Below are positions 5,431 to 6,588 of a DNA stretch of 6,588 nucleotides, piece by piece. This DNA comes from Deltaproteobacteria bacterium. GTDB lineage: Bacteria > Desulfobacterota_C > Deferrisomatia > Deferrisomatales > JACRMM01. The notes under the pieces were generated by a model. The model ran no database searches. It was not told the origin of the DNA and saw nothing but the letters and a program-made list of their open reading frames with translations. Both the position numbers and the translations under genes were made by a program. Every line of letters begins with the position of its first letter. Position 1 is the first letter of the stretch. The stretch spans positions 1 through 6,588 of the forward strand of contig JACRCS010000946.1 of the NCBI GenBank assembly GCA_016218905.1, given 5' to 3'.

Positions 5431-6218
5431 ACCTGCTGGAGGTGGCCGAGCTGCGGAAGACCTTCGGCGGCGTCGTGGCCGTGGACGACGTCTCCTTCGC
5501 CGTCCGCCGGGGCGAGCTCCTGGCCCTCATCGGACCCAACGGCGCGGGGAAGACCACCTGCTTCAACATGCTCAACGGCCAGCTCCCGGCCGACCGGGGC
5601 AGGGTCGTCCTGGACGGCGAGGAGATCACCGGCCGCAAGCCCCGGGACGTCTGGCGCCGCGGGGTGGGGCGCACGTTTCAGATCACGGCGACCTTCTCGA
5701 GCATGACCGTGATCGAGAACGTCCAGATGGCGCTCCTCTCCTTCCACCGCTACACCCGGCTGCTGGCCCGGCGCCTCAAGTTCCTCTTCCGCGACGAGGC
5801 GCTGGAACTCCTGGCGCTCGTGGGGATGCAGGACCAGGCGGATCGGCCGTGCGGAGTCCTCGCCTACGGGGACGTCAAGCGGGTGGAGCTCGCGGTGGCG
5901 CTCGCCAACCGCCCGAAGCTCCTCCTGATGGACGAGCCGACGGCCGGGATGGCGCCGAAGGAGCGCGTCGGGCTCATGGCGCTCACCGCGCGCATCGTCC
6001 GGGAGCGGGAGATCAGCGTGCTCTTCACCGAGCACGACATGGACGTCGTCTTCTCCAACGCCGACCGGATCATGGTGCTCAACCGGGGCTGCAAGGTGGC
6101 CGAGGGCACGCCCCGCGAGATCCGGGAGGACGAGCACGTCAAGGAGATCTACCTCGGCGGAGGGCTCGTGCACGGACTCGACCGCCGCAAGGAGGAGTGG
6201 GCCCAATGCTCGACGTGA
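5427..6218 (+). CDS. livG: ABC importer ATPase LivG-type
   Basis: One of two cytoplasmic ATPase subunits powering the importer, 263 residues, the usual LivG length. Walker A is GPNGAGKTT (36-44), the Q-loop glutamine is Q85 in GRTFQI, the signature reads LAYGD (145-149), Walker B is LLLMDEP with catalytic E170, and the switch histidine is H203 (TEHDMD). The stretch TFSSMTVIENV and the TAGMAPKE block are typical of the LivG/UrtD/BraF group; LAYG in place of LSGG is normal here. The start ATG overlaps the permease stop by the ATGA arrangement, and GGAGGAG (5415-5421) sits five bases upstream, so the longer open frame running in from the left is not used. The C-terminal tail overlaps the next gene by 13 bases. 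Confidence 0.95.
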   Translation: MNLLEVAELRKTFGGVVAVDDVSFAVRRGELLALIGPNGAGKTTCFNMLNGQLPADRGRVVLDGEEITGRKPRDVWRRGVGRTFQITATFSSMTVIENVQMALLSFHRYTRLLARRLKFLFRDEALELLALVGMQDQADRPCGVLAYGDVKRVELAVALANRPKLLLMDEPTAGMAPKERVGLMALTARIVREREISVLFTEHDMDVVFSNADRIMVLNRGCKVAEGTPREIREDEHVKEIYLGGGLVHGLDRRKEEWAQCST

Positions 6219-6588
6219 CCGGCCTCCACAGCTACTACGGGCTCGCGCACATCCTCTCGGACGTCGCCCTCAAGGTGGAGCGGGGCGAGGTCGTGGCGCT
6301 CCTCGGCCGCAACGGCGCCGGCAAGTCCACGACCATGAAGTCCATCATGGGCCTCGTACGCCCCGCGGCCGGCACGGTCCGGTTCCTGGACCGGGAGATC
6401 GGGGGGAAGCCCGTCTACCGGATCTCCCGCCTCGGGATCGGGTACGTCCCGGAGGACCGGCGGATCTTCACCGAGCTCACCGTGGCCGAGAACCTGGAGG
6501 TGGGCCGGCAGCCCCCCCGGGAGGGCTACCCCTCCTGGACCGCCGAGAAGGTCTACGAGCTCTTCCCGTCGCTCGGCCGCATGCGCGA
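6206..6588 (+). CDS. livF: ABC importer ATPase LivF-type (3' end cut off by window edge)
   Basis: The second ATPase of the importer, pairing with LivG as a heterodimer under the fused permease. The first 127 codons are present, about half of a typical 235-residue LivF. Visible features are the opening LDVTGLHSYYGLAHIL, Walker A GRNGAGKST (34-42) and the Q-loop region YVPEDRRIFTELTVAENL, with E83 where many ABC proteins have glutamine; VPE is common among LivF proteins. The signature, Walker B and switch histidine lie beyond the edge. The start overlaps the end of livG by 13 bases in another frame, and GGAGGAG (6191-6197) lies eight bases upstream, so ribosomes can initiate independently or by coupling. 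This gene has no stop in the window and is open to the right. Confidence 0.94.
   Translation, partial: MLDVTGLHSYYGLAHILSDVALKVERGEVVALLGRNGAGKSTTMKSIMGLVRPAAGTVRFLDREIGGKPVYRISRLGIGYVPEDRRIFTELTVAENLEVGRQPPREGYPSWTAEKVYELFPSLGRMR

Noticed and set aside
5268..6206. 312-codon open frame on the minus strand opposite livG
   Set aside because: Low-complexity antisense shadow of a gene with complete ABC ATPase motifs; no family resemblance.
6440..6475. Glutamate instead of glutamine at the LivF Q-loop (E83) as a sign of a defective ATPase
   Set aside because: VPE at this position is common in functional LivF proteins, so it is not an anomaly.

Overview
The window is very GC-rich (roughly two thirds G+C by eye, with strong G/C preference at third codon positions) and densely coding. 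It looks like chromosomal DNA from a high-GC, probably free-living bacterium with a heterotrophic lifestyle. The start of the liv substrate-binding protein carries a Sec signal peptide, consistent with a Gram-negative cell. Soil or sediment groups such as Rokubacteria/Methylomirabilota or proteobacteria would fit, but no feature here fixes the taxonomy and this is a low-confidence inference.

Left part, minus strand: a NarL/FixJ-type response regulator runs off the left edge (1-595). A 310-base non-coding gap (596-905) with two small palindromes at its right end separates it from a 3-methyladenine DNA glycosylase of the AAG/MPG family (906-1520, or up to 1607 with an alternative start).

Divergent spacer (1521-1696): it contains a GC-rich inverted repeat, a short heptamer tandem repeat, and an AT-rich island. 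The island holds a near-consensus sigma-70 promoter reading right (TTGACA, 17 bases, TTAAAT). The promoter's -10 region overlaps two 8-base direct repeats spaced exactly 10 bases apart, which is a credible operator.

Right part, plus strand: one apparent operon made of an XRE-HTH/cupin transcription regulator (1697-2245), a periplasmic substrate-binding protein of the branched-chain amino acid type (2279-3481), a hairpin-rich 92-base gap, a fused LivH-LivM permease (3574-5430), LivG ATPase (5427-6218, ATGA overlap) and LivF ATPase (6206 to the right edge, 13-base overlap). Together these encode a complete HAAT-family ABC importer plus its likely local regulator. The natural reading is that the cupin domain senses the imported compound or a metabolite of it and controls the promoter at 1630-1658, which would drive both regulator and transporter. 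The hairpins after the binding-protein gene probably allow more binding protein than membrane complex to be made. The substrate cannot be read from the sequence; HAAT systems carry branched-chain amino acids but also urea, amides and aromatic acids.

I do not see a novel system, mobile element, CRISPR array, tRNA or rRNA. The most checkable items are the promoter/operator structure, the regulator-transporter pairing, the fused permease and the intercistronic hairpins.
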